Shown in pieces: positions 42,783-54,022 of a stretch of DNA of 64,000 nt; within the stretch, counting starts at the first letter, position 1, and the number at the start of each line of letters is the position of its first letter. Below the pieces are notes generated by a model. It was not told where the DNA came from, searched no databases, and saw only the letters and a program-made list of their open reading frames with translations. The position numbers and the translations under genes were made by a program. Source of the stretch: Henricia sp. BOLD:AAB3569 (Eukaryota > Echinodermata > Asteroidea > Spinulosida > Echinasteridae); NCBI GenBank assembly GCA_037783545.1, contig JBBELK010000058.1, positions 1,302,001-1,366,000 of the forward strand, given 5' to 3'.

Positions 42783-43512
42783 TTCTAGAGGATGGTTTAT
42801 AATTGGCCAGCTACATTCATTTTAGCTCAGCATTGGCCACACGAGGCAAAATATTTTTGTCTAACGGCTTCGACGAGCAAAAAATGCAGTAAAAGTGCTG
42901 AGCCAAATGGCCACGAATGACCGTTTGCTCAGCAAAATACCTCATGTGTGCAGCAGACTTCATGACATGAAGAAACCCAGAATACCTTCATGGATGACTA
43001 GACTGAGCACCAGTGGTTAATGTATAGCTTTGTACCAGATTACGAATAGGTTCATCAGCTGAAAAGCGATGAAGAGGATAAAAAGACAAGAAATCATACA
43101 AAAAATACCTTTATTCAAACATAAACTTTCATGTTTCCAATGAGAACACTAAGTAAAGAATTAAAAAATTGCTTGTCTTTTACCTATTGATGAATGTATT
43201 TTAAATCTGGTACAACTACAAAGCTATTTCTGACATGGTCGCTCTGAACCATCAGTGCTCAGTCATCCATGAAGGTATTCTGGATTTCTTGATGTCATAA
43301 GATAGAGAACACGGTGATGAAATGGATGGAAGTTGCCTTTTCCCAAATTCCTCAGTAATTACCAATTTAATATCGGTTTCCTTTTCTAGGACACCCTGTC
43401 TAACCTAGATTGTTGGCAAGAAAACATGGATAAAGAAAACTTAATTTTATTTAAGACGCATCCAAGTATGGGCAATCCCCACTGAGGTGTCATGCCATTT
43501 CCATAGAACAGC
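42783..43512. other. Intergenic DNA with a small inverted repeat
   Basis: GAAACCCAGAATACCTTCATGGATGACT at about 42971 has an inverted partner near 43261-43290, and TTAATGTATAGCTTTGTACCAGAT near 43020 has an imperfect partner near 43206, so another foldback about 330 bp long (42960-43300) is likely. Nothing else is seen. Confidence 0.5.
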
Positions 43513-43958
43513 ACATGGGTCTTTCCACAGTAAAGGGGGCATTTTGGCAACACAAACCATATTTTCCGAGGAAATACCTTTGTCTGGTCTCTAAATAAAA
43601 GAGATAAGTTTCAGTTGTTCTGAAGAGATACATGTAACTTAAGAGTTACAAATAGTGTGACAACATGCCTTTCTAAAAACCCTGTGTACAAATTTCCAGT
43701 ATACGCTCGTAACCGGGACGGCCACTTGTGTTACATTTAAGGCCGTCCCAGTTACGAGCGTATATTGGAAATTTGTACACGGGGTTTTTAGAAAGGCATG
43801 TTGTAACACTATTATGTAACCCTTTTTAGGCCTAAGTTACATGTATCTCTTCAGAACAACTGAAACTTATTTCTTTTATTTTGAGACCAGACAAAGGTAT
43901 TTCCTCGAAAATATGGTCTGTGTTGCCAAAATGCCCCCTTTACCGTGGAAAGTCTCAT
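43513..43958. mobile_element. Foldback family F1, copy 3
   Basis: ACATGGGTCTTTCCACAGTA and the inverted TACCGTGGAAAGTCTCAT frame long arms (CATTTTGGCAACACA, CCTTTGTCTGGTCTC, TTTCTAAAAACC). The hinge is CTCGTAACCGGGACGG/CCGTCCCAGTTACGAG around a short spacer. It preserves the hinge better than 15268-15687. Confidence 0.92.
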
Positions 43959-44020
43959 ATCTTTGTGCCATCCTTGTATTATCACATTTCTAAAATAAAG
44001 ATCTTTTTGAATAATCATTA

Positions 44021-44619
44021 TAGACCGTATTGAATAACCGCCATCTTGGAGGGCAGTTTCTTCGTTCCTTAAGAACACCCATGATTGCACATTTTGTGCT
44101 AAACATTGTAGTCAAGTTTAAATAAAAGCTGCCCCACAATAGGCCTTTGCATTTTTGAATAATTTACTATTCGCATAATCGGTTTCATTTTCGATCAAAT
44201 ATTCGATATTCGATGCGTGAATTTTTTCCTAAGATTTTGACAAAAAAGTTTGCCGTGAAGTTAATTGATTTTAGAACTCACAGCTCACAGGAATACAGCA
44301 GCCTTTTTATTGCCGAATTTGCAGCCTAAAAAAATTATCTTTGCGCAAACAACAGACTTCATGTTGTTACATGCATAGCAGTCTCTCTCCCGAAGAGGTT
44401 TTTGCAGAAATTTCCGTCGGCCCTTGTACACTGGACACATCAAATCAACCGTTTTGGCAAAGGAAAATAGTTTTTCACTTCTTCCTAGCTGAAAAACATG
44501 TTTGGTTTGGAGTAGTAAAAGCACATACCGAATATTCAATTTGGTAAAATGCTATTCGAATACTCGATTCGTTAGGCACAGCCTTACCCCACAAGATGGC
44601 GGCTATTCGATGCAGTCTA
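44021..44619. mobile_element. Foldback family F2, copy interrupted by a hAT element
   Basis: TAGACCGTATTGAATAACCG at the left and GGCTATTCGATGCAGTCTA at the right belong to F2. The right arm is displaced by the 447-bp insertion at 44140-44586. Confidence 0.88.
44140..44586. mobile_element. hAT-type element with 8-bp duplication CCCCACAA
   Basis: CCCCACAA flanks both ends (44132-44139 and 44587-44594). The ends TAGGCCTTTGC and GGCACAGCCTTA resemble the TAGGGCTGTGC termini of hAT elements. TATTCGAATA-type words occur near both ends. It is too short to encode a transposase. Confidence 0.9.
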
Positions 44620-45200
44620 TTCCAATTGAAATGTATGCATTCCAAACCTAAATATTCAAGGTTTTGGTTGTCTTTCGAGTAATTGTCCATATTTCTGAAG
44701 AATAATGCCCGTTTTACAAGTGACTATTTTTCCTTTTTTTTATATTAGTCAAGAAAGCTCAAAGGAAACGGCCCTGATGTGAATGCGTGATGGATCGACC
44801 ACGACCGTCATCTTTATTCAGCGGAACCAGACCTCAATTAAACCGATAATGTATACAGCTGAAACTGTTAAATGCAACGCCCGGCCAGCAATCCTTCACA
44901 CACTGGCATTTTGATCTCTGCACCGAACTAACGTGTGGAGAGAAACTCTCTACTGTCATTACTGTCGGAGAATCCACTGCAGATGGTCGTGACTCGAGAG
45001 CAAAGCAAATTAGCAAGAGTGAGTGCATTGGACGTAGTGTTGGCAACCGCAGATAGCGTAAGTATGGTTTTTCTTATTACTCTTATCATCAACATTTATT
45101 TATAAAACCTTAGTCGTTTCAAGAACCTGCTGGCTCATATTGCCGGTACTCATCCCCGGGTTCCATGGCATGGAGTAACTAGGAGCATTGCTATTCCTGT
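44620..45200. other. Intergenic DNA, nothing recognised
   Basis: No TIR pair, tandem repeat or exon can be supported here. Confidence 0.35.
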
Positions 45201-45470
45201 TTGGGATGCCAGTCCATTTTGCACTCTCAATCTACATATTGGCAAGGATATCGTAAAAAAACACCGATGTTTTGTAAACTACGTAATTTATCCAGTTACA
45301 TAAAGCAGTGCAGTGATTACACCAACATTTTTGCTTCCTTCCAAATTGGAGATTGCAAATTTCCTGTTTTCTACCCGTGGATAGTGTTTTGGGGAGGTAT
45401 TTTATATGATTGGTAGGTTAGAACAAAAACCATTTTCTGGAAAAATCTGCTAGCTCATGTATAGTCATTG
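45201..45470. repeat. Long interspersed repeat, copy with empty insertion sites
   Basis: The segment from TTGGCAAGGATATCG to ATTTTCTGGAAAAATCTG aligns with 48565-50125. Here AAGCAGTGCAGTGATTAC is continuous at 45304-45320, where the other copy carries the foldback at 48634-49015. The second insertion at 49127-50094 is also absent. I do not know the repeat class. Confidence 0.75.
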
Positions 45471-45780
45471 CTAATCTCCAGTTTTCATGGCACAGAGCGA
45501 CTAGAAAGCATGGTTACAATGTACCCCCAGAATGGGATGCCAACTGCTCCATCACAGGTTGTTAGTTTCCATGGCATGTACTGACTAGGAGTGTTTCTAC
45601 TCCCCACTGGATGGGATGCCAGTCCATAACCGGTTTACCCCCAGCAGTTAGTTGGGTTTCCCCCAACAGGTTGTTAGTTTCCATGGCATGGAATGACTTG
45701 AAACATTGTTACTTCCCTGGATGGGATGTAGTCCATCGCAGGTTTACCCCAGGTACAGTTGTATACAACTCTCCCATGTG
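45471..45780. repeat. Tandem GGGATGCCAGTCCAT / CCATGGCATGGA repeat
   Basis: TTAGTTTCCATGGCATG, TGGATGGGATGCCAGTCCAT and GGTTTACCCCCAGCAGTTAG recur three or more times with a period of about 110 bp. The GATGCCAGTCCATCGCAGG motif is also the body motif of the SINE at 4632-4907, so this may be an amplified SINE tail. Confidence 0.65.
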
Positions 45781-46130
45781 GCATATGTTTCCAGAACAGA
45801 CAGAGGTATCGCTAGTGTTTGTCTTTGTTAAATACCATAGACATGTTACTCAGAAAATTTGCACAGTACGGTAATAGAGTAGGTATGTTGTCACACTACT
45901 TATAATTTTGGGCCCAAGTTATTTTATTTAGTTATTTAGTCTATTTTAAGAGACGTTAAAAAAAAGATTTACAAGAATATTATCTCCTTTGTGAAATGTA
46001 CAATGTAGGTCTATTTGTGGAAAGTCCCATATGATTTGGGCCCAGGGCCACATGTTGCCCTCAGTTTAAAAAACTTGTTGGCTGTGGTCATGAGAATGGT
46101 TGAGCTTTACTTGCATTGACGTAAAACTAA

Positions 46131-46223
46131 GAGCGTGTTTCTACTGAGCATGATAATCGTTTCTGAAACGCTTCAGAAACGGTATCCTGACAGTAGAAAC
46201 GACCATGTAAATGGTCGCGCTCT
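46131..46223. mobile_element. Short foldback (GAGCGTGTTTCTACTG)
   Basis: GAGCGTGTTTCTACTG at the left and the CAGTAGAAACGACC/CGCGCTC words at the right pair around CGTTTCTGAAACGCTTCAGAAACGG. It is about 93 bp. Confidence 0.65.
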
Positions 46224-46812
46224 GGCAAATTTTGCGTACAATAGTATTTTGTCTTCAGTACAAACAGACAAGATCACAGTTGAAGGTGCTGCACACAACA
46301 TCGGCAAAAACTGTTAAATGCCAATACTCCCAATAGAAACATGCTTTAACATTTGCTGAAGGTTTGGGTTTGCAAAATCATCTTCTGAGATTTTTGACAT
46401 CTGGGAAAACAGGTTCATTACGTGACTCCAAACACATCTAAAAATCCCCAAGGTTGTTAATTGACAATCCAGGAGGGTTTTTATCCATGTCAAGACTCGC
46501 AAAATCTAGGAGGGTTGGCATCTCTGCACTTGAAATGTTATAGGTGGATACAGAGCAAGCATTTTTATTTGCTGCATTTACACAATGTCTCGATTTGGAT
46601 TCAGTTCGCCGTTACAACCACAAAGGTCACTGCTAATTGTGCACGCAGCATGTGTATCTAGACTTTTTTGCATTGTGGAACTGGCACTGGATTTATCAGT
46701 TGAATCTACTACACAGCACTCACTGCACAAGCTCCACCCCAAGGACGCTCAAATTGCCGAATCTGTATTTGGGTAGCATTTACACTACAAGCAACCTTGA
46801 TAATTCGTCGCT

Positions 46813-47222
46813 GTCACCACGAAGTGATGCCCAAGTGCACTTCAGTTACAGTTCGTGAAAACCGCACAGTAGTGGGGGACACAAGTTTTCACGAACTGAC
46901 ATCCAAGTGTGCGCGCGCACTCCGTACACTGCACCAAAATCATGAATTTTTGTTTCCACGAACTGACACCCAAGAAAATTTTATATTTATCCGAAAAAAA
47001 GCCTTGAAAGTGCTTGATACGAATGATATCATCGGAATACTTGTAGAATAATAGTAAAATATTTACCGCAACAATCCCCAATTAGTTAATTTACGATAGG
47101 TGTCAGTTCGTGAAAACAAAAATATTGGGTGTCAGTTTGTGAAAACAAAATTATGTGCTGACGTCATTTTGTGCCTGAGCTGACGAGCACTGAAGTGCCA
47201 CTGCGTGTCAGTTCGTGGTTAC
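46813..47222. mobile_element. Word-saturated insertion (TGTCAGTTCGTGAAAAC)
   Basis: CAGTTCGTGAAAAC or its complement occurs at about 46847, 46882, 46956, 47101, 47131 and 47207. Left and right edges carry CACTTCAG/CTGAAGTG words. It is absent from the sister element at 53535. Confidence 0.65.
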
Positions 47223-47247
47223 AACACCGACGAATTGCAGGGTTTAA

Positions 47248-47572
47248 CCCATCTTCCTGTCGCAAGGCCGTTGCTCCCACACCGAGTTGTCTGCAACGAT
47301 CCTTGCTGAATTGAGTTGAGCTAGGCTGTATTCATGATTCAAAATTGCATCATAGCTAGGGACGCTGTAACCATAGCAAGAGCCAATTACGGTAATTCAC
47401 ACGCGCCTCACTCCGTGTAGTGGTAGCGTCAATTTTTAGGGTCAAAAGTGTTCAGTATCTCTCATTGGTCGAACAGCCCAGGGGTCTAATACAGACTAGT
47501 TCAACTCGTTTCAGCAAGGCTCATTGTCGACAACTCGTTGTGGGAGCAACGGCCTTACGACAGGAAGATGGG
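47248..47572. mobile_element. Foldback (CCCATCTTCCTGTCG) with about 85-bp arms
   Basis: CCCATCTTCCTGTCGCAAGG, CCGTTGCTCCCACA, GAGTTGTC and CCTTGCTGAA are mirrored at 47480-47572. The flanks TTTAA and TTCAA are a possible 4-5 bp target duplication inside the host GGGTTYAACCC. Length is 325 bp. Confidence 0.88.
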
Positions 47573-47786
47573 TTCAACCCTCCCCTCGAGGTGAATTGAA
47601 AAAAGGTGGATCAGATCCAAGTCTGATCCCCCTTTTTAAAATCCGTGGTGCACAATGCACAAGCTCTGCCCCATACATTGTAGGCGCTCAAATTGACAAA
47701 TTTGTCACCTACTCGGCTTCAACTCGCCTTTTTGGAAAATGCGGTGTTCGATTAGTCAAAGCTGGGTAAATTGAGTGTAAACAGCA

Positions 47787-48556
47787 TTTTTGTCTGAAAA
47801 GGCCAATTATTTAGAACCGGAATTTTCCCCGACGTTTATCCATTGTGAAGAAAGAATTCCTTTGCTTTTTGCAAAAGGTACTACAGTTTAAAATTAGTAA
47901 ATCAAAAGTCAGGACATCCCAGCCAAGCCTTTTCTTGTGGATTTTTCTATGCACGTCACATATGACCGTTCATGCACGAAAGATACGCGTGTTATTATTC
48001 GATTCACGTAAATTTCCCTCAACACCAGCTAATCAGCGGAGCTTGCTGAATGAATCTTAATAACATCTCGCGCTGTTGAATTGCAATAATCTAACTGTCA
48101 TCTACTGGTAGGAAGCATACTTTATCCATTATGGATGAGATTACTGATTCTCGTTATCACTGTCCTAGGCAAGTTGGGTGTTTAAAAGGCTTTGGACGTG
48201 TTTGACCTCGGGGGGAATAAGTTTCATCTCGAAGTAATATCTCCGGCAATAGATTAGAAATGGAGAAATGCATATAAATTGCATTTTGCAGTTTTATGCA
48301 GTTTTTGATGAAAAGTAATGGGATGGTGGGTGGTGAAACGGTGCGTAGGAAGTTTTTAAAAGTCATGAAAAAAAATTACAATTTTAAATTAAGCAAATGG
48401 GTAGAAAGAAATAGCAACAAATGCAATTAAAAGAGCGTGTCCTGATCAAATTTTTGACAGCCTCCCAATCCCCCATTTTTTCTGTGGGTGTTGAAATTTT
48501 GATACCATATAATTTGTCATATTTTTCTCATTACCATTCTGAAATTTAGTGCTCTC
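47787..48556. other. Intergenic DNA; contains a repeat fragment near 48493-48546
   Basis: The 48493-48546 segment is the inverted partner of 1913-1972. Nothing else is recognised. Confidence 0.4.
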
Positions 48557-48633
48557 AATTCATATTTGTCAAGAATATTGTCAAGAAACCACAAATGTTT
48601 TATAAACTAATTCTCTGGTTACAAAGCAGTGCA

Positions 48634-49015
48634 GGGCAATTCTGGAAATTCAAATTTATACTTTAGAGACTTTGAGGGCTTGTAATGCTTCACGTATTCA
48701 AGTTGTTTGATTTTAAACACATGTTTTTCAAGCATTATTGATGGAAGTGTAATTCCTGAAAAAGTGATTGCAAAAGTGTGTTTAGGGTCCTCAAAACCCT
48801 CGGTTTCGGATTGAGTACGTCCGAAACTGAGATATTTTTGGATGTACTGTACGACGCATATTGAGAATGGCATTATAATCAGTTTTTCAGCAATTACACT
48901 TCCATCAATAATACCGTACTTGAATAACATGTTTAAAATCAAACAACTTGAATATGTGAAGCATTACAAGCCCTCAAAGTCTCTGAAGTGTAAATTTGAA
49001 TTTCCGGAATTGCCC
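48634..49015. mobile_element. Foldback with TGCA duplication and a visible empty site
   Basis: GGGCAATTCTGGAAATTC and its complement end the element. The arms exceed 90 bp and are nearly identical (GCTTGTAATGCTTCACGTAT and others). TGCA lies on both sides (48630-48633 and 49016-49019) but once in the empty copy (45309-45312). Length is 382 bp. Confidence 0.93.
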
Positions 49016-49126
49016 TGCAGTGATTACTCCAACCTTTCTGCTTCCACATCCAAATTGGAGATTGCAAATTTTCTGTTTTCTTCCCATGGATAGTATTTTG
49101 GGGAGGTATTTTATAATAATTGTTAA

Positions 49127-50094
49127 AGAGGAAGAATCCCCCTTGACGAAAATCCAGCATTTAGGCTTTTTTCGATAGTCCAAACATCCCTCTTGCCGAC
49201 GTGGATTTTTATTATTTTTTAATTGTCGGTTTTAAGTGGATAAATTGCAAGCCAAAAGTGCGCTTTTCGAAAATGAGATTTTCGCGATTTCTGAAATGCT
49301 CATTAGGTATTCATGATATGCGCGTGACCCCGTGATGCAATCCTGAGAAAGAGAAGTCAACACGATAGTTAGCTCCATACGTTTACACGCAAAAAACTTG
49401 GAAAACCGTCTCTTTTAGATTGTGTTTTTTGACGAATTTTGTTGTTCCAAAAAGCCAGAGATATGCCCAGTAGCTGCGTGGTTGTATGTTTTACCAGACG
49501 CTATGAACAAAAAAGAGCAGAAAGATTTTCTTTTCTATTACCAAGAGAGAGAAAAATGAGTCGCTCATTCTATAACTTGTACGGCCGATGTTCAAACACG
49601 TGGAAACTACACCCACAGGGGACCTAACACAGACCGCTGTGAATGCCGTTCGTTCCGTGACAAAACCACCCGTCGCAATGCACCAGTATTTACTTCAAAA
49701 GAGCTTCACTGTGAGCCACAATTTCATCGTTTTTTCACAAAACAGGTAATAGTAGATTGTTGTCATATTACATGAAGTGTTTTTCACGTTTGTATTTTGA
49801 ATTACAAGGACAAAATAGGCATGATAAACATTCACTTCGTGTATTTTCCATTCAATACTGCACAGACCATTTTGTATGTTTCTCAGGATGACTTCAAAAC
49901 CCTGTTGATAAACAAGCCAAGTGACCTCGAGCATTTCAGAATCTCGGGTGAAGAGGGTCGGAACTGCTTTACGTTTTAAGCAAAAGCCTGTCGATTTTTT
50001 GTGAAAAAAAAGTTGTGATGGTGTTGTAGACACATACACCTCCATGATAAACAGAAAAACTAAAAAAATGTGGAAGGGGGGATTCTAGCTGTTT
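49127..50094. mobile_element. TTAA element (AGAGGAAGAATCCCCC)
   Basis: TTAA sits at 49123-49126 and 50095-50098. The ends AGAGGAAGAATCCCCC and GGGGGGATTCTAGC are imperfect TIRs. The 968-bp body has no transposase-like frame. It is absent from the related copy near 45410. Confidence 0.75.
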
Positions 50095-50526
50095 TTAAGT
50101 TACAACAAAATCCATTCTCTGGACAAATCTGGACTGAGCTCCTTTAATAACAAACATGTACGATACATTGAATGTGTCCCTTGAAGCATGAATTACATGT
50201 ACGTATTGCATAGATAATACATATCCTGTGTACGCTTCCCCTGGGATTTCATTACAGAATCTCTTAGCACCGCAAATCAATTTCACCATACGGATTGTGA
50301 AGATTATTTACACTGTATCAAATTTGCCATGCCATGCATGAATTGTTGACAGATAGAAACAAACAGGATGGTTTCCTGTTGTAACAATTTCGAGGATTTC
50401 GTTCCAGTATTTAATTTTGGTCATATGATGTTACCGGTACATCATCTAAAATGCATTTTGGGGGTGAGTAAAATGTAAGAGCAATCTACTAAAATGCATG
50501 TAAATGTTAAACAGTATTACTGTTTT

Positions 50527-51167
50527 TAGGGCTGTGCATTTTCGAATAATTGACTATTCGAAATTTGCTTAAAATCTTTTAAATCGAATATTCGATATTC
50601 AATTTTTCTAAAATTTTCGCCCAATTTTTTGCAATGTTATTTATCAAAATCGGTATATTCTGAACCTAAAGTTCTTGAGTGTACTTCCCGCGTATTCGAT
50701 TCTTTAAGCAGCCTTCTTCGATGCCAAATCAGCCGCCTCGTTGCATGGAAGCTATGGTTTGAGCTGGGATTACTTTACGGGAAAAACTGAATGGGCGGGA
50801 GCCATTATGCAAATTAAAATGCGAGGTCTATAGTTGGTGGCGGTACACTTTTTGCATAAATTAATGTTGGCTCTGCCCTGCACAAACCATACATGTAAGT
50901 CCCATGTTGTAACTTGTACACTGGACTGTGGTTGGACACAAAATGTGACATAAAAGAAAGCGGCCATTTCGGCAACGGACAGGGCTGCGTTACTCAATAA
51001 AAACATCCTGTAATTAACCCACAGGATATTCATTCTAAAACACTTCCGAACTGGATGATATGTTTTGGTTTGGTCTGGGCCGGTTTGCACATGAAAAAAA
51101 GATGGTCAGTCGAACATTCGATGGAAGATCGAATATTCGAATATTTAAAGCATTTGGCACACCGCTA
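50527..51167. mobile_element. hAT-type element with 8-bp duplication ACTGTTTT
   Basis: ACTGTTTT flanks both ends (50519-50526 and 51168-51175). The ends are TAGGGCTGTGC and GGCACACCGCTA. CGAATATTCGA words occur near both ends. The 641-bp body has no recognisable transposase. Confidence 0.93.
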
Positions 51168-51577
51168 ACTGTTTTCCCAACGTGTTTTTGTATTAAAGGG
51201 CCTGTGACATCCTAAACAACTTTTTGCCTAATCTTTGCTTCATATGATGGATCACTTGTTCAGCAAGACATACTATTGTTTGTTTGGATGTAAAATCAAT
51301 AAAAGGTGGCATTTTTCATCTTTGAAGATTTCATTGCAATAAATCAGAGACAGAGGGCGCTGTTTTGAGTGCAGAGTACAGTTTATATAATGATAATGGT
51401 GACATCTATATAGTGTATCTTGGTCGCAGCCGGGAATCGAACCCACGACCGTGGAATTAGACATGATCTTGAGTTCAATGCACCAAACCGCTTGGCCATT
51501 ATGGTACATGTAAATGCTAGCGGCAACTGGGAACATCCAGATTTCAGAGCGCGCACATCGACATGGCAACTAGGTAA

Positions 51578-51921
51578 AGCCTACAGTACATTGACCTTTC
51601 AACTGGAAGCAACTGTTGCATGCAGTTGCTGTCGATTTGCGTGCACGTATTCAGACACACGCGTGCAACTGACAGCAACTACGCGTACATCGACGCAACT
51701 GACCGCAAGTGGGTACAACTAGTTGCCAGAAAGTAGAACATGAGCAACTCGCGGCAACTCCAGTTGCCAGTAGTTAATTGCCAGTAGTTGCAAGTATGTG
51801 CACATCGACCTTTTATGAGCAACTGATCAGTTGCTCCCAGTTGCCGCTAGTTGCTTCCAGTTGCCGGAAACACCAGTTGCCACTAGTTGCTTCCAGTTGC
51901 AATGTCGATGTACGCTAGGCT
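51578..51921. mobile_element. CAACTG-word element, copy 3
   Basis: AGCCTACAGTACATTGACC at the left and the inverted ...CGATGTACGCTAGGCT at the right enclose CAACTG/CAGTTG words. A partial further unit lies immediately to the left (51516-51577). Confidence 0.82.
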
Positions 51922-52198
51922 TTATAAGTGAGCGGAAAGCCAGCTTAAGTGGTTGATACATGGATTGTTTTGGTGCTCTTGTTTTGTGCAGTTGCTAATG
52001 AAACCCCTGTACCCCAAAGGGTTAATTAGCGCCCCAAATTACAGCTTAAGTGTCCGACATGCTAATTAGATTGATTACAGAACTTATAGTACAGTTTTTT
52101 AATTATACCTTGTTTAAACTTACCCCGTACCATGTTTCAACTTACCCCATAGGTGGGGTAAGTCGGAACAGCTGACATGGTCATGTTCAAAGTGGATT

Positions 52199-53331
52199 AG
52201 GCTAATGAAACTCGATTTTATGTTTCCCGTAACATTTTTGTCAAGCCCAAATGAGGCAACTATTTCATTATTCATTATTCATTATTTTGTAGCATTTCAT
52301 TATTTGCAAAATAACGGCAATTTGATCAAAACTTAGGGCGCTCTATACCCTCTGATAGTGTGTTAAAACAACCCTGATCAACTTATACACAAATTTGTAT
52401 TTATTAAAAAATCTTTCACCATTTCCCAGGTATTTATAACAAATTTATTTAAAGATCAAGATATATTTAAATAACAAAACACATTTATATCAGTCCACAC
52501 ATTTCAAATGGGAATTGCACCCATGCTTTTCTACTATTTAATAACACTGTTGTTACCGAGTTCGACAATTGACTCAAATAACTGCAACAAAGTGCACATT
52601 TGAGACACAGTCGTGATAGTCCATGGCATCTTGGTTATACCCCCCTTCCTGTATCTTCACTGACACGAACATTTTATTTATCTCATATCTATTAACCATG
52701 CAACCCTCTCCAAAACACGACAAAAAACGATGCGATTCTACGCGTCAACGGTACCTAAAAAGCTAGCCGCAGTCAACTTAAGTGTCAAGCCCCGTTTGTG
52801 GTCCGCGCGCCGCTCGCTGTGTGTTAGTTCTAGGCTAGCACTCACAGCTACAAACAACGGTTTAATAACTAGTACGATGGAGCGGACGGTCCGTATGTGT
52901 TTGTACAGCATGCAGCGCGCCGGACTTGCGCGTGTTTTGCACACCGGGTAGATGCATCACAAAAATGGCACGGGCAGCGCAATGTCTTCTCCAGGAATTG
53001 ATTGTATCTCACTGTTACAAACGTTCACGTACCGCCAGCCAGCCGCGCCGATACGGTACTCTGCTTCTGGGGTATTTTTTATGGAGGAAACAAATTACGT
53101 TAACATTCGCAGGAGGACAAGAATGAGCACCTCGCCCAAAATGTGAAATTCAAGCGCTGCTTTTAAATATCCAACAAAAATGGCAGGAGAAAAAAAATTA
53201 AAAACTTGACATTTTCGGGGAAAATACAAAATAATGAATTGTTTTTGGATTTTGGCATCTCAAACGCGGCCGGAAAATCCAAACGCGGGCGGGTTACGGG
53301 AAACATAATATCGAGTTTCATTAGCCTTATG
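52199..53331. mobile_element. Inverted-repeat pair enclosing 1.1 kb (GGCTAATGAAACTCGA)
   Basis: GGCTAATGAAACTCGATTTT and ATGTTTCCCGTAAC at 52199-52232 are inverted at 53292-53331. Outside the left arm lies TTACCCCATAGGTGGGGTAA. The enclosed CpG-rich part (52730-53100) holds short open frames I cannot assign. Confidence 0.6.
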
Positions 53332-53534
53332 CGAGAAACCATCATAGAGTCTTAGCCCAAATATGTATGCTTAAAGTGGTATAGTTGTTTTTTCTTTACT
53401 AAATTCTGATAGTGTTTTATAGACAAATTTGGGAAAACTGTTGGCCATTTTGTGGAAATGAAGAAATGTCACACTTTCATGTCCCAACTTCATGGAACGA
53501 CCCATATACTTTGAGACCCTTTTTTCACCTTTAA

Positions 53535-54022
53535 CACCGCGTTTACACTCGAATGGGCAAAGGTGGATACAGATCCAGCATTTTTATTGCGACCACAAAA
53601 CTGAACATTTGCCGCGTTTACACTACATGTACACCCCAAATCGCTTCAACCGCAAAAGTCACCACTAAATGTAACTGCAGCGCATGCGTGAGCTGTTAGG
53701 TGTTGCTGCACTAGTGCCAGGTTGGTCAATTAAATGTACTACACTGCAGGCACCGCCCCAAGGACACTCAAATTGCCGAATCTGTATTCGGGTAGCGTTT
53801 ACACTACAAGCGACCTTGACGATTGCAGGGTTCAACCCTGCAATTGCGGGGTTCAACCCTACCCCAAAGGTGACTTGAAAAAGGCGAATCAGACCCGGGT
53901 CTGATCCGCCTTTTTCAATTCACCTTTTGCGTTTACACTTGGTGCCTACCCGGCTTCAACTCCCCTTTTTGGAAATTGCGGAGTTCGATTCGGCAAAGGC
54001 GAATCGAGTGTAAACGGGGTGA
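53535..54022. mobile_element. GTTTACACT-family TIR element, uninterrupted copy
   Basis: CACCGCGTTTACACTCGAAT is inverted at the right end (GAATCGAGTGTAAACGGGG). Inside, GTTTACACT and GGGTTCAACCCTGCAAT words recur. It provides the reference for the interrupted copy at 46540-47786. Confidence 0.85.

Larger units (their letters stand above)
46540..47786. mobile_element. GTTTACACT-family element, copy carrying two insertions
   Basis: Its left part (46540-46812) matches 53560-53820 (GGATACAGAGCAAGCATTTTT; CCCCAAGGACGCTCAAATTG; TTTACACTACAAGCAACC). Its right part (47575-47786) matches 53855-54015 (GTCTGATCCCCCTTTT; CTCGGCTTCAACTCGCC; GAGTGTAAACAG). Between them lie 46813-47222 and 47248-47572. Confidence 0.75.
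48557..50140. repeat. Long interspersed repeat, copy with two insertions
   Basis: This is the filled counterpart of 45201-45470. It starts at about 48565 (TTTGTCAAGAATATTGTC), is interrupted at 48634-49015 and 49127-50094, and ends at about 50125 (ATTCTCTGGACAAATCTG). Confidence 0.7.
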
